A DNA stretch of 7,657 nt from Chitinophagaceae bacterium (GTDB taxonomy: Bacteria > Bacteroidota > Bacteroidia > Chitinophagales > Chitinophagaceae): NCBI GenBank assembly GCA_003136915.1, contig PLEB01000103.1:1-7657 (forward strand), given 5' to 3'. The notes beneath the pieces are model-generated. The model was not told the DNA's origin. It saw only the letters and a list, made by a program, of their open reading frames with translations, and searched no databases. Positions 7,561 through 7,657 of the stretch are shown here, one piece after another (the stretch's first letter is position 1; each line of letters opens with the position of its first letter). The translations under genes and the position numbers were made by a program.

Positions 7561-7657
7561 TTCATCACACGGAAGCCACAGCCTCCTTTCCATATAACTG
7601 ATCGCGGAAAGAAAGAGAAGGGGAAGGAATAAATGATCCTATCCCAAGCGAGTCCCA

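Noticed and set aside
7586..7611. CTTTCC/GGAAAG hairpin after the esterase gene as a terminator
   Set aside because: The stem is only six base pairs with a 14-base loop, and purines rather than a T-run follow.

Overview
The window looks like part of a polysaccharide utilization locus (PUL) of a Bacteroidota bacterium. The tandem SusC and SusD genes are diagnostic of that phylum. The AT-leaning spacers without clear Shine-Dalgarno sequences and the RRxLIK-type signal on one enzyme also fit. The genus cannot be fixed from this sequence. The style recalls soil or plant-associated Chitinophagaceae/Sphingobacteriaceae, but that is an impression only.

All five genes are on the + strand. From left to right they are: (1) the 3' end of a susC-like TonB-dependent outer-membrane transporter, cut by the window edge; (2) a complete susD-like surface glycan-binding lipoprotein starting 28 bp later; (3) a 188-bp spacer with no gene; (4) a secreted right-handed parallel beta-helix protein, 523 aa, resembling polysaccharide lyases; (5) 17 bp later, a glycosidase-like (beta/alpha)8 protein with the hallmarks of clan GH-D (GH27/GH36-like) and a Tat-type signal; (6) overlapping it by 4 bp (ATGA), a two-part SGNH/GDSL hydrolase, probably a carbohydrate esterase. 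The last 97 bp hold no recognisable gene.

A plausible joint role, by inference: the SusD lipoprotein captures an oligosaccharide and the SusC channel imports it. The beta-helix protein cleaves or binds the backbone, the SGNH enzyme removes acyl groups, and the GH-D-like enzyme removes a terminal sugar, perhaps alpha-galactose or a similar residue. Such a lyase/esterase/glycosidase set suits a decorated acidic glycan such as pectin, but no substrate can be read directly from the sequence. None of the three enzymes fits cleanly into a characterised family from what can be seen, and this is where the interest of the window lies. I see no RNA gene, mobile element, CRISPR array or regulator gene.
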